Assembly: GCA_018389105.1 (NCBI GenBank)
Contig: JACATO010001535.1
Coordinates: 18,322 to 82,321 of the forward strand
Length of the DNA: 64,000 nt
Direction: 5' to 3'
Source: Nautilus pompilius
Lineage: Eukaryota; Mollusca; Cephalopoda; Nautilida; Nautilidae
Shown piece after piece: positions 46,715 through 57,794 of this stretch; position 1 is the first letter of the stretch; every line of letters starts with the position of its first letter. A program made the translations under genes and the position numbers. The notes beneath the pieces are model-generated. The model had not been told where the DNA came from. It saw only the letters and a list, made by a program, of their open reading frames with translations, and made no database searches.

Positions 46715-48689
46715 ACGTCAAGAGCAGCGCTATCCAATCTGAAAACGACATTAACGTGTCTTTGAGTTCGGAAGCTTACCATTAACCATTTGGCTTTCTT
46801 ACCGCCAGAAGATACACCAAAGAGGAATATTTAGTAATCAGGAGAAACAAGGTTGCTTCTTCTGTAACTCACTAGATTTCATGTTCCGAGGAGGTACATT
46901 TCCCGTTACAAACCTTTAAATTGCATGCGACAGTTTAAAAAAACTGCTGAGAGTCAAGGGGCACAACGTCGATATGAATGATTAAATGCCATAGTGAAAG
47001 TAAGGTATATACACACATCGTAATTTAAGGGGGAGTTAATGTTGGCAAATATCAATCAAAAATAACTAAACGTCGCATTCAGTAGTGTAACAGGTTTCAT
47101 TAAGGAGGCGGCCGGATTTTGAACTCTTTCTCGAAGCGGCAAACTCCTGTTTCGAGAATTCTTTTCAGTATCCTTGCGCGATAGCCTCGAACGCAGCCGG
47201 CAGCGTAGCGCCGGTGTCTCGCGCTTCTGATGAGTATTTGAATGGTGATCGGGGACCGGATCGTTTCCTCCTCCCCACCCGCCGCGAGGTTCGTAGCGGA
47301 ACAGCTGGTCGTACGATGATGGCATCCCGAGCAGAGTTCGGAAGGTGCTTGAATCCGATTAAGGTTTGGGGTACGGGCTGGCCTCTCCGTACTGCTGACA
47401 CAGTTGAAAGATTTCACCCCGATTGTCCCCAGGTCGTCCACGAGAAAACGAGTTTATTCCCAACAGCACCAACATTTGAACTTACATGAGCATCACGGAT
47501 CTCTACCATGATGTTCTTGGAAACAGCGAGGTCAGTCTCGCCATCCAAACTAATTCCGCGTCACACGAAGCGCCGATGATCGCCTCGTGGGCAGAAGTCA
47601 ATTAACTTCTAAAAGAAGTCTGAAAGAATCTCAGTTTAAGTTTATTCCTCTTACCTATAGATGTCGCCTCGGGCGTCCACGAAAAAAAAAAACTCACCTG
47701 AAGCAGCATCCCGAGAACGTCGATAATATCACCGTTCGAAAAAATTCCGCGTTCCGCACAGGTAACTCTGCTACCCGACATCCCGAATGGCGATCGCTTT
47801 TCCTCCGAGTGGAAACGAAATATCACCACAAACGGGGTTTTTTCCAGGTGAGAACTCGCCTTTGGTGACAACCAATAAGATACGAGGCTGAAAAGAGACA
47901 GAACTAAAGCGAAGTGGATGCTTTTAATATAAACATAATTATTTGTTTCGCGTGATATCTAAAGAAAAGATATTTTTTTTGTTTTGAAATAAAGCCACAT
48001 TTTCCGATACGACACGTGATGATAAACGAGATTTTTCATTGTTATTAAAAAAAACAACAACTACGATTTAGATGCTAAATTTTGTAGTATTCTATAGTAA
48101 AAGAAAAGGCTAGTAAATAAAAACTTGCGTAATTTAGTAGTTGCATATATATAATAAGAAAATATTTTAGATTCTTTTCAGATAAAAGAAACCATCGCCT
48201 TAAAACAGGACGGTCACATCACTGCACACATTTTTTTCTTTGTAGTCTACTCGGATATTTTCGTCTTTCAGAATCAGCTTTCATGTATCTGTTTCCTACC
48301 TATCCACCCCCCCCCCAGAATGGAACCATTCAAATCTACCATGTATCGGAGAAATAGCATCCAATAGATAAATTCATGGATAACTTCTGCAATAACAAAG
48401 CAAATGTTTACCATTCCTTCAGTCAACTCAATCGAGACAAAGCCTTCTCTTAGTCTCTTTTAAATTTTATACCCTTTTTTTTTCTGCGACGTTCTCTTGG
48501 TTAAACCGGCGAATAGTTTTGTTTATCCTAACAGGTTTTCCACGAGTCTCGTCGAATCAGCCGCTTCACCTGAGCCTTTGTTTGCAAAATATATTTTGCA
48601 TATGTTTAGACACGACGGACTGAGTACGAGAGGGGTCCTGACGTCAGAGCTCGGAGCAAGGGAGACAACAACGATGCGGCGAGTAGAGT
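46715..48689. other. CpG-rich sequence without a recognised gene
   Basis: Frames of up to about 113 codons occur on both strands between 47.05 and 47.9 kb, but none resembles a known family and the codons look like CpG-rich chance frames. A palindrome TGACGTCA is at 48639-48646. Confidence 0.3.
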
Positions 48690-48795
48690 AAACGATCGGC
48701 GAAGCTGAATGCGTTGGGCATCCTTCATAAAACGATTCGTCTAGATGCTAACTGCTTATCGAAGGGTGTCGTGTTCAATTCGCCGTGGCACAATA
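48690..48795 (+). repeat. Possible tRNA-derived SINE fragment
   Basis: The segment ends with GTGTCGTGTTCAATTCGCCG, followed by TGGCAC. This resembles a pol III B box and the following stem of tRNA-derived SINEs known from molluscs. The A-box region is poor and no tail was seen. Weak support. Confidence 0.2.
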
Positions 48796-49156
48796 ACGAA
48801 ACAAGAAACAGTAACCACGAGGCTTTATTTTAATTTTAAGGAAGCGTTTTTAGAGTAAATATAAATCTAATTTCTGATAACTTTACATCTATCAACAAAC
48901 TTAAAATTCGACAACACAGCACCTATATGTGTATCGTTTATTTATCTGAAAACTAATTTTCTATAGTTTGATTCAGTAAATATTTGTACCGTGAAAGTAA
49001 ATTAATTACACGCTGAGACCCAAAATAGGTATTTTTAAATTGAAAAATTTCTGTAGAATTTATTTAAAACAGTCCTAAAGTTAAACGGATCAAAGTAAAC
49101 AATGTGAATTGAACTTGCAAAAATCAAAAACTCAAATCGGACTAATACACGACAAA

Positions 49157-49168
49157 TACTACTACTAC

Positions 49169-49205
<37 letters not shown>

Positions 49206-49240
49206 AATAATAATAATAATAATAATTAATAATAATAATA

Positions 49241-49321
<81 letters not shown>
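49157..49321. repeat. Trinucleotide microsatellite (ACT)n(GAT)n(AAT)n
   Basis: About 165 bp of pure trinucleotide repeat: a short (ACT)n lead, about twelve GAT units, then a long AAT array with two one- or two-base interruptions. Translations of it (poly-Ile/Tyr/Asn) are artefacts. Confidence 0.97.
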
Positions 49322-49680
49322 TTGTCGTTAAAATCTGGTATTCCAACAACAATAGAAACTGTAATTGTATGGTAGCGTGCTTCTGGTCTGTCCAGTTTTT
49401 TTTTTTTTTTAAATCTGATTTTATTTGCATTTAAATCAATAGCGCATCTAAATCATTGTTGTTACACGTTGCATTTTTAAAGTTAATGTTATAGCATATA
49501 AAGACGGCTCGTTTTATTTTACACTATACAGATACCTGTCATAATAATTTGGACACTAAGTTTTTTGTTTTTTTTCATGTCTCTGTAATGTAAGTTTCAG
49601 GAAGTTTTGAAGGTGATGAGAACACGTCACTGGACGACGAAAAATCATTTTTGCTTTTAATGACCGAACGAGAAAGAAAG

Positions 49681-49944
49681 GGAAAACAATCTTTAAGCGA
49701 TATTTCATGACATTTAATTTAATTTCGTGTAAATACCATGTCAGTCTTTAAAGATGACGTTTCATGCAATGCGTCTCCCACATTAGTGATGATCTGGTAC
49801 AGGTATTCCAAGGGAAAACAATCTTTAAGCGATATTTCATGGCATTTAATTTAATTTCGTGTAAATACCATGTCAGTCTTTAAAGATGACGTTTCATGCA
49901 ATGCGCCTCCCACATTAGTGATGATCTGGTACAGGTATTCCATC
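49681..49944. repeat. 132-bp tandem duplication
   Basis: GGAAAACAATCTTTAAGCGA begins at 49681 and again at 49813, and the whole unit, through GATCTGGTACAGGTATTCCA, is repeated with only a few base differences (for example CATGACATTT versus CATGGCATTT, and GCGTCTCCC versus GCGCCTCCC). This indicates a recent local duplication. Confidence 0.95.
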
Positions 49945-52230
49945 GAATTTGCTGTCACTGCGGGCTTGGTAGTTGGCCCCTTAATTTTCAACAAGGATGC
50001 TCCCACAGCTGCTCAGTGGAGTTTATACCCAGGCTCAGGGTTCGGGGAAGACCCATAGAAATGAATGCTGTCTATTCTCCGTCTTCCAGATTCTAGTAGA
50101 TCTGGGTTATGGCTTATTACCCTATCTTCCAGCAGAAAAATGATTATCAGATACCTCAAGCTAGATAACCCTGGACAGGGATTTAATATCTCCATCACCA
50201 GTTTCAACGCGAGTTTAGAATCGACATCTTGTGTAAATGCCCTCCATCAGTGTTCACGCTGACTGGGCTGCTTCATAGCGTGAATCTGAAAGGGGTTAGA
50301 GAGGTGCTGCTGTAGAGAGATATACATACTGCTGGGAAATTCTCCGGGATTTTTAAAGAAAGCGCTACGTTAGTTATCTGTCATTTTAACACTTTCCTTT
50401 TCTCTTGTATGTTAAACTTAATTTTTACACAAATGACCCATAACCAATGATGGAAAACGTTCTTACGGAACTACCGCTGAGATAAAACCCTGGTCTGTCG
50501 TCTTAAATTGAAATACATCTCTTAAGAATGATGTCACTGCTTCCTCATCTTCGTTCGAATCACGTAAGAGGAAGAATAAACCTTGAACACTCACCTCGCG
50601 GTAGCTGAAAAGATTACAGGATATTAGGATTTGGCTTTGTTCCATTCAATCTGCTATAATGCCGCCAAACTTATTAAACTCTTGCGATTTTTGTACTGAG
50701 CCTCTGAGCAACCACCGAAATATGAAGTAGTGGATGCTTTTGATTTCCCCGAGGTTGCTCTTTAAACAGGTGACTACTACCTTCTACAGAAAAACCACAC
50801 GCTGCTACTGCGTCACGTCTCGGGCCGGCAGTCCCGACACAGGTAATTATGCTTTTAACTGATCCATCTTTAGCCTGTGGCAGGAAAAATCATGTTTAGT
50901 ACCTTGCACCAGAAATGAGTAGTTTTCATTCCATCATCACTAACTCGAGATAGCGTGGTAACGACCCCTGGTTATCTGTTTGATAGAATAAATTGGTTTG
51001 TTTTCCGTTATTGCTGGCGATGTTGTCTATAATGGTGCTTCACTACTTTGTATGATACGATGCAATCAAATATGGTAATGTAAATATCCATCCAATATTG
51101 CGGTGGGCTAATGTGGTGGTCAGGTGGCTTTAAAATAATTACAAGAACACAGACGGTATTGCAAACCTCGGACGGTTTCCATCTCTATGAAGCAGCGTAT
51201 CCAGGCATTTTTATGATACTTACAACCCAGTATACCGACGCGAGCCGCATTAACCCTTTTGACTTCTGAACTTGACTTACGTTTCGGCATCACGTTCATC
51301 GATGGGATATCCATAGATGCAACTCTCTAGAATTTAAGGGTACAGTGCTTAGACGCTGCACTCCAGCATTATTCCATACCAAGATGACAGAAACACAGCT
51401 ACCCTGCTTCAGCGACTGCTGAACTCTAAGCAGAGCTTCATCAGTGCGTAACTTGATAAAATGCCCGCACTAAGTCTAATTTCTGACAAAATTGAAAAGA
51501 AAAAAAAATTATTATAAAACGTTTCTGACATAAATTCTTTCAATCCGCATGGAAATTTCTTCTAGAAACGCTAGTTTTATCGCAACAACTGTTTAGTTCT
51601 TGCAGCTGCTGAACAATGAAATTTGCATCTCTCTAGGTGTGTCAGATTTTTTTTTTTTTTCTACCCGGGTATCTTATGTCTAAGGCCCTGTATACGTGGA
51701 GCCAGCAAGAGCTGGGAGGAGCTGCAGCTCTGCAGATCCTTCTTCAGTAGCCCGATGCTCATTCAGTGGAAGTCGTATCAAAATCTGAACATCTGATAAA
51801 AGCCCTTTGTTCGTTTCTTTGAAGACTTATGCAATACACTCGATAAGGATGATTAATCATCAACATTATTATTAAAGGAGAAGTTAATGTAACAAGTCTC
51901 GCAAAAATCTACCGGCAGGTTAAAGATAAAACGTTCAATAAAATTATTGTACTTTATAAATAGTGAGGTAACCTGTCGCTTGTCACGTCATTATTGCCTC
52001 GGATATATCGAGGTGTGGACGATGTAAATACACCAAGTCCCATTGCTAGTAATGTAGGTAGAAACTTTATGGGAGCTGGTTACCCCCCTTTAGATTATAT
52101 GCTAGGTGAAGGGTCGAAACGTCCCTACACACACTTGCTATAGTCCCAAGCCTGACGGAGTGATGGAGAATATTATACAAACCGCGTGTGTCGCTCATTA
52201 AAATCTCTCTCGCGTTTTTTCTTCTTTCAG
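49945..52230. other. Sequence without a recognised gene
   Basis: Short frames only. A minus-strand frame at 51314-51120 contains MPKRKSSSEVKRV, which is not enough to assign a family. Confidence 0.3.
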
Positions 52231-53148
52231 ATGTTCCTGAGATGGAGGTGAGCAGTTTCAGAATTATCCGTGTGCATCAGCTTCAAACCAGATCGTGGAC
52301 CAGTGCTTTTAATTACTGAATGTTTTTCTTGTTGTATAGAAGTGCTAGTTTAAATGACGAGGCTGTACTCGGTTTTTGTTATTCTGACCAAACTCGTTGG
52401 TCGCAGCTGTTACTCTTTTCAGTAAAATTCCAAGTTGCAGAGCCTACAGAACTTTCACAGTTCTAACGTTCTGCTTCAGAAAACACTTCAGAGATTTTGG
52501 TGAACAGTTTAATGTCAATATTCTAATTATGAAAGTGGCTCTAATTAGTTCTAGTTTTATCGTTAATCTTATTTTCAAAGTTTTTTCACACAATGACGTC
52601 TGCTTTGGCTCAATGTTTCATATTGGAGGGAAAACAATTGAGCTAATTTACATTTTTTAAAAAAATTTTCTTTTCATTCATCTTTAATTTTCACTTTAAA
52701 TATCTTTCACCTGTGACATTCATGTTGACTATTCAGTGGATAATCGTAGAGTGGAAAACCAAAGAATGCAGTCACTTTTTCTCTCTCCAGGTAGTCTTAT
52801 TATGCACAGATGTAGAACATGTCGCTTTATAAGTTCTCAACTGATTAAACTGCTAAAAACAGATATGAGAAAAACCCGTATCTGAATGAAAACGCGAGAT
52901 TTTAATGAAATTGACGAGGTAAGGCGTAAACATCGTTCTCAACTACCCTGTATCAGCGGTAAATTTTCCAAACGAGAAACCGTTCCTTGCTAACATTGTT
53001 TTCTCTCAGAGGGGATCGGTCAAAATTCACGTGAAGCGAGCAGGGAATCAGGTAGGGATGGAGCTCTGTCTGGAAGACGGCGTTTCTCCAGTCGGTCATG
53101 TTATTGACGATTCCGTGGACCCGAATATTTCCTTTAATACGGGATTCG
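52231..53148 (+). CDS. Candidate pair of exons, unidentified gene (weak)
   Basis: A 17-base mini-exon (52231-52247) has strong borders: a long pyrimidine tract ending TTCTTTCAG and donor GAG|GTGAGC. The next good acceptor (TTGTTTTCTCTCAG at 53009) opens a frame reading RGSVKIHVKRAGNQVGMELC up to a donor GG|GTATGT near 53148, or to an internal donor CAG|GTAGGG at 53051. Joined in phase they would read DVPEMERGSVKIHVKRAGNQ. The alternating pattern looks like beta-strands, and a Calx-beta or similar fold is conceivable, but I do not recognise the protein. Homologous repeat sequence starts soon after. This may be chance. Confidence 0.2.
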
Positions 53149-53189
53149 GGTATGTTTGCACATGCATCATCATGGACACGTGTAGAAGG

Positions 53190-53375
53190 AATTACATTTC
53201 ACTGCGATTCTCCAAAAATCGTTCTCTTTAATTTAAATGATTTTCATCCCACCAGATTCAGTTCCAAACCGGATCAGTCCGCCGGCTCTTTCACCCAGAA
53301 CAGCTAATTAGCCACTGTACCCCTGGGCCAGGAGATCGTGGACGAAGGAACGGACCGTGGCAGGAAAGTTGTAGA
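53190..53375. repeat. Dispersed repeat, copy B, first block
   Basis: Counterpart of 44190-44395, lacking about 36 bases present there. In this copy the second block follows after only about 50 bases. Confidence 0.8.
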
Positions 53376-53424
53376 CTTTCAACTTCACTGTGCGAATCTA
53401 ATATTACGACTCAACTATTTACCT

Positions 53425-53825
53425 GCAAGGTAAACGTAGTTTGAAAATGTTATAATTAATGAAAAAGAAACAATTACAGGCGGAAGAACGTATATATTAC
53501 AACAAAGTGGTGGTTGTTCGATGAATTAAAAGGACAACTCGGCAGTAGTAATAGATATCAAAACTGAAAAAATAAAACATGGCGACTGTCTGTCTCTGGG
53601 TCACGTGAAAAAGAGAGAGACACGTGATTCTCGCGGAGGCCGAGCTGATCTTAAGGCGGGTAGTTTGGTCAGACAGAGCTGCGGTTTGGAATCAGTCCGT
53701 GCGCAGGGGTGTCATCAGCTGGTCGCGCTCGTCTCGGCTTGGGGATCTCTTGAGGGATCGCCCCTCCAGCTAGGATCTGGAAACAATATCTTTTAGATGA
53801 GAGGATAGCCATGGTAACGACTTAC
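53425..53825. repeat. Dispersed repeat, copy B, second block with paired CACGTG boxes
   Basis: Counterpart of 46005-46395. CACGTG boxes at 53602-53607 and 53621-53626 keep nearly the same spacing (13 bases against 12) although the bases between them differ. Confidence 0.8.
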
Positions 53826-54996
53826 TGTGCGTGTTCTGTCCGGGCTGAACTCTTTATAAAACGTAAATGGGACGGAAAACTTCTAAAAAATGGTATCATC
53901 GACGTGACTTTTAACGGTAGGAGCTGAGTTTCAATAAACATTTGACTCTTTCCTCGCGGCCGAAATTAATGTTATAGAAATTTAGCTTTAGTAATTAGAA
54001 AGGTAGAACCGGTCGGTCTCACAACGCACACAGCCACCTCGCGTGCCGAGGGGCGTGCATTTCTTTTACCTTTACCTCCAAAAATAAATAACGGGGGGGA
54101 ATGCTTTAACCCTTCCTCGGTTAAGTCATCCTTCAAGCCGGCTGGACATTGAACACGCGCGCTAGGAGCACGCCGCCACCAGTCGTATTAAGTTTTCTAC
54201 CCGATCTTTAAAATCGATCTTGAGCCTGAGGTCATCGATTGATGGCGATGGTGCTCGAAGCTCGTGCGGGTTCAGCTTCCATCGCGAAGTTCTGGCGCGA
54301 GAAAGAAAACAAGAACTTTTTGTGGATTTTCCCGATTACAAAGTTACCAGGTTTCTCACATAAACCAAACTTTGGCCATGGATTTATGATTTAAATTTCT
54401 ATGGCTAACGCTTTCATTACAAGTAGAGAACTCCATCGACTGACATGAGAATAAGTTCTATTAAATGCAATGATGCTTACTGCAAGTTAAATAACAGAGT
54501 AAATGTCATAATTAATTCATGAAATAAGTAGAACTCTTTAAAAATAATGTCACTATTTTATTGACAAGGAGTACATAGCTTGTGTTTTGACATGCGTCAG
54601 CTTTATTTACCATGGTTCCATTCGGACACTATTTTAAGTAATCCGAGGATGCGATATATAAATTCATTAGCTTTGTTTAAATTTACATCAATTAAAATTG
54701 AATTTTTTTAAAAAAAAAGGTTAAATCAACAGAAGTAAAACAGAATCTTTATTTTAGAATATATTGCACTAAAAAAGAATTAATCAGATCAACAACAATT
54801 ACCATAATATTTTAGCTTCTTCACTAACTAATGGATACAGCCTTTGGCTCATCAATAACGTTTGAGAAAATTGTGTGTTTGGCCATGCCAAATGTACAGT
54901 AGAGGATTTTACAAAGAATCTTAAAATACCAACCTTTGGTTATGGGATAATAAGAAGTCACTTGCAAATAAGTTTACTGTGATCTTCGATTAATAA
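53826..54996. other. Sequence without a recognised gene
   Basis: CpG-rich to about 54.3 kb, then AT-rich. No coding signal or element was identified. Confidence 0.4.
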
Positions 54997-55290
54997 CACA
55001 CTGAATGCAACCAATCACAAAAGGCTTACCTATGATCTTGGAACGGGCTTCGTTCACAATCAGCCAATCGTAAAAGGCTTTACCTATGATCTTGGAACGG
55101 GCTTCGTTCACAATCAACCAATCGTAAAAGGCTTTACCTCGGGCTTCGTTCACAATCAGCCAATCGTAAAAGGCTTTACCTATGATCTTGGAATGGGCTT
55201 CGTTCTTGATTATCCAATCGTAAAAGGCTTTATTTGGATTGTTAACCAAAGACATAATAGGTTTGTCAGAAAAGCAACCAATTCCAAAAG
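54997..55290. repeat. Minisatellite of 54-bp units bearing CCAAT boxes
   Basis: Four clear units plus degenerate ones at each end. The consensus contains AAAGGCTTTACCTATGATCT and GGGCTTCGTTCACAATCAGC followed by CAATCG. One unit lacks 15 bases. On the minus strand the array lies in one frame (55336-54974) and encodes an 18-residue repeat, KAFYDWLIVNEARSKIIG; the 15-base deletion keeps the frame, but a single-base loss in the outermost unit near 55025 shifts it. Each unit has a CCAAT box, five or six in all. Whether it is coding, regulatory or neither is not clear. Confidence 0.9.
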
Positions 55291-56069
55291 GCCAGTAGAG
55301 CCGTAAGTTTTGCGAGAAGTGCAGTATATTTCTCATTTAATAATGTTATCAATAAAAATATACAATTTTAACACAAATCCAGATTAAGCCCTAGGCGGAC
55401 GTTAGTTACCTCATGGAAACATTGTTAAACTCACAAAAATCTACATTATAACTTTGAAGAGCCATTAAAATCTTATCCACTCAATTATATTCGATAAGTT
55501 ATTACAGTTGTGTTATTCTTTTTTAAAAGAAGTATACCATTTCAGCTGCTTATCTTAAAGGTAGGTGATCACATCAATCATAAAATGATTATCTTTATTT
55601 CGCATTGAAATACTGTGCTGGACCCTTAGTTTATGATTTGTAAAATAATATGTCGTAGTTATTTTCCAGTAACTTTGTGAAAAGGGAAGGGCAAGGAACG
55701 AAAGCAAAATTTTGAGAATTTAAAATGCTTAAGAGCCATGTGCGGAATCTAAGGTTACTCGCGCCTTTTCAGGCCCAGATTCAGAGACTTTTTAATGGTG
55801 ATATGGCGTCGATAAATGGTTAAAGTTGAAGGAAATATTCAGAAGTGACTCTACCGAGACATCACGTGCGATGGACGTGCGAATTGAGTTTAGATTAAAG
55901 AAGAAATTGAAGTACAAATCAATTCGTTTGATGACGAATGTGAACGACTGGTTGTTCGAGATCTCGCAACCGACCGACCGAGCCAGATGACAGTTTAGTG
56001 GTCAGACGGGTTGTGCGTGAATATTCCGTTGCTGACGAGTTTCTAACGCGAGACTTCGGCCCCCGTCTG
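55291..56069. other. Sequence upstream of the SDR gene
   Basis: No gene seen. It becomes CpG-rich after about 55.8 kb, towards the presumed promoter of the dehydrogenase gene. Confidence 0.4.
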
Positions 56070-56077
56070 TGACGTCA
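56070..56077. promoter_or_regulatory. CRE palindrome TGACGTCA upstream of the SDR gene
   Basis: A perfect CREB/ATF palindrome, 132 bases before the start codon of the dehydrogenase, in a CpG-rich stretch that could be its promoter. Confidence 0.4.
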
Positions 56078-56209
56078 TAAACGTAGTCAGCGCAAACATA
56101 GGAATTTCTTAAGCCTGTGGACGAACATCGTCGTCGTGTTCTCGATAGCTGAATACTATCGCGACAACGCTGGTGTTTCCCGAGCCAGGCCGCGTGGGTG
56201 TTGGAGGCG

Positions 56210-57166
56210 ATGCTAATCGAAGCCGTTTTCTTGTGCTCGTCCTACTGCCTCGCTAGGATGTACGCCAGGGGCGCTAGATGTCAGAACAACGTTTCCTTAA
56301 GCGGGAAGACCGCCATAGTGACCGGAGCCGAAAAGGGTCTTGGAAAAGCGATAGCGACGGAGCTGGCGCAAAGAGGGGCACGCGTGATTCTGGCCAGCAA
56401 AGATGTCGGCGCGGCCTTGATGACCGCCGATCAGATAAAGCGGACCACGCTTAACGACAGCATCGTCGTGCGTCAGCTAAACATGGCGTCCTTGGCCTCC
56501 GTCAAGAGCTTCGCGAAACAGGTCCTGGTCGACTCGGAGAACGTGGACGTGCTGATCAACAACGAGGCCATCAAATTCTGCCCCAGATGCGTGACGGACG
56601 AGAACCTCGAGCTTCAGTTCGCCGTGAATTTCCTCAGCCGGGTCTACCTGATCAAGCTGCTCGAGTGGAAACTGCTTCAGTCGGGCAACGGTCGGGTGAT
56701 CAACGTCACGACCGAGCGCTTTCGTAAAGGTCACATCGACACGATAGACATGCAGGCCAAGACGAGTTACGACCCCTTCAGAACTTACTTTCAGACGCAG
56801 CTCTGCAACATCGTGGTGACGAAATACCTGGCCAAGAAGTGGAGCAACACCAACATCATGGTCGTGTCGGCGGACCCAGGATACGTGAAGGAGGATGTAG
56901 ACGCCTACAGCAACTTTTGCTGGACAAACTGGTGGCAGAAGGCAATTTTGCAGTTGGTGGCCTTTCTTTTGTTTAAAAGCTATCGCCAGGCGGCGCAGAC
57001 GATAATCTACTGCGCCACCTCGGACGGCATAGTTACCGGAGACTATTTCGCTAACTGTCAAAGGAAACTCTTCAAAGAAAAATATTTTCCAGCGTTAGGG
57101 AAAAAAATATTGAATAGAATGGATTTTACTCAGCATATGTTTACCAAAAATCACCAAAATAAATGA
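56210..57166 (+). CDS. Intronless short-chain dehydrogenase/reductase, retinol-dehydrogenase-like, with an altered active site
   Basis: A 318-residue uninterrupted frame; the start taken is the first ATG in frame. A weakly hydrophobic N-terminus (residues 1-18) could anchor it in a membrane, as in RDH11-14. The Rossmann nucleotide-binding motif is TGAEKGLG (38-45). Further family landmarks are DVLINN (113-118), the structural Asn140 in FAVNF, the PG motif DPGYV (222-226) and LLFKSYRQAAQT near 253-263. The catalytic region departs from the family: N-N-A-G is NNEA, the serine position of the usual N-V-S-S is NVTT (165-168), and Y-x-x-x-K is YFQTQ, so Tyr193 is kept but the lysine is Gln197. Activity is therefore doubtful unless threonine and glutamine substitute. 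The frame is much richer in G+C than its flanks. The lack of introns suggests a retrogene origin. Poly(A) signal at 57286. Confidence 0.88.
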   Translation: MLIEAVFLCSSYCLARMYARGARCQNNVSLSGKTAIVTGAEKGLGKAIATELAQRGARVILASKDVGAALMTADQIKRTTLNDSIVVRQLNMASLASVKSFAKQVLVDSENVDVLINNEAIKFCPRCVTDENLELQFAVNFLSRVYLIKLLEWKLLQSGNGRVINVTTERFRKGHIDTIDMQAKTSYDPFRTYFQTQLCNIVVTKYLAKKWSNTNIMVVSADPGYVKEDVDAYSNFCWTNWWQKAILQLVAFLLFKSYRQAAQTIIYCATSDGIVTGDYFANCQRKLFKEKYFPALGKKILNRMDFTQHMFTKNHQNK

Positions 57167-57285
57167 CTATACCGAATTTGTTTTACACTTTAAAAATTAT
57201 AGAATTTCATGTACATATCCTCGTTCACATCTGTACTCGCAATACATATATGTATGTGCACAACTTGTTAATATTCCTACTTCTC

Positions 57286-57291
57286 AATAAA
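57286..57291 (+). terminator. Poly(A) signal of the SDR gene
   Basis: AATAAA, about 120 bases after the stop codon. Confidence 0.5.
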
Positions 57292-57589
57292 GTGACATTG
57301 TTATTTACGTACAATAGAATCATACTTATCCGAAATCCGCTTGAGTGGGTAAACAAAGACACTCTGAAGGATGGAATCTTTGCTTTATACAACAAACACC
57401 CGAAACACGATGGACTACAATAGAAGGCTTGACGACTAACCCGGCACACCGTTTCACAGGAATAGTTGTTGAAGCATCAACCGTTAACCATCTAGCGGAC
57501 TTCGTGGCAGGTAGCTGGCGGTCTCGTGATGTACGCTCTGTTCTTCAATACGAACCACAAGGAATCTGGGGGATCGTCGACCCATCCAC

Positions 57590-57750
57590 CTAGCATGTCC
57601 GTACCCATTCGCCACGCACTGAGTACTCGTGACATGGGTGCGCTGTAGTGATCCCAAGCACAAAGCATGTCTCAATGTTGAGAGATAAAACAAGTCTTTC
57701 CATGGTATCGTACGAAAACGGGGCGCGCTCATTTTTGAGGCACCCTGTAT
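57590..57750 (-). repeat. Possible DNA-transposon terminus
   Basis: Read on the minus strand, TACAGGGTGCCTCAAAAATG resembles the ends of TA-inserting transposons (CAGGGTGTC-type). No opposite end was found. A (TA)n run (57773-57794) lies next to it. Confidence 0.25.
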
Positions 57751-57794
57751 ATATATAGAAAATTAATCGAAGGATATATATATATATATATACA

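Noticed and set aside
49035..49430. A 131-codon minus-strand frame rich in Ile and Tyr
   Set aside because: It is a translation of the trinucleotide microsatellite.
51120..51314. Minus-strand frame with MPKRKSSSEVKRV, reminiscent of HMGN proteins
   Set aside because: The nucleosome-binding core is absent and the rest of the frame is not protein-like.
56477..57061. A 194-codon minus-strand frame
   Set aside because: It is antisense to the dehydrogenase, whose own frame has family motifs.
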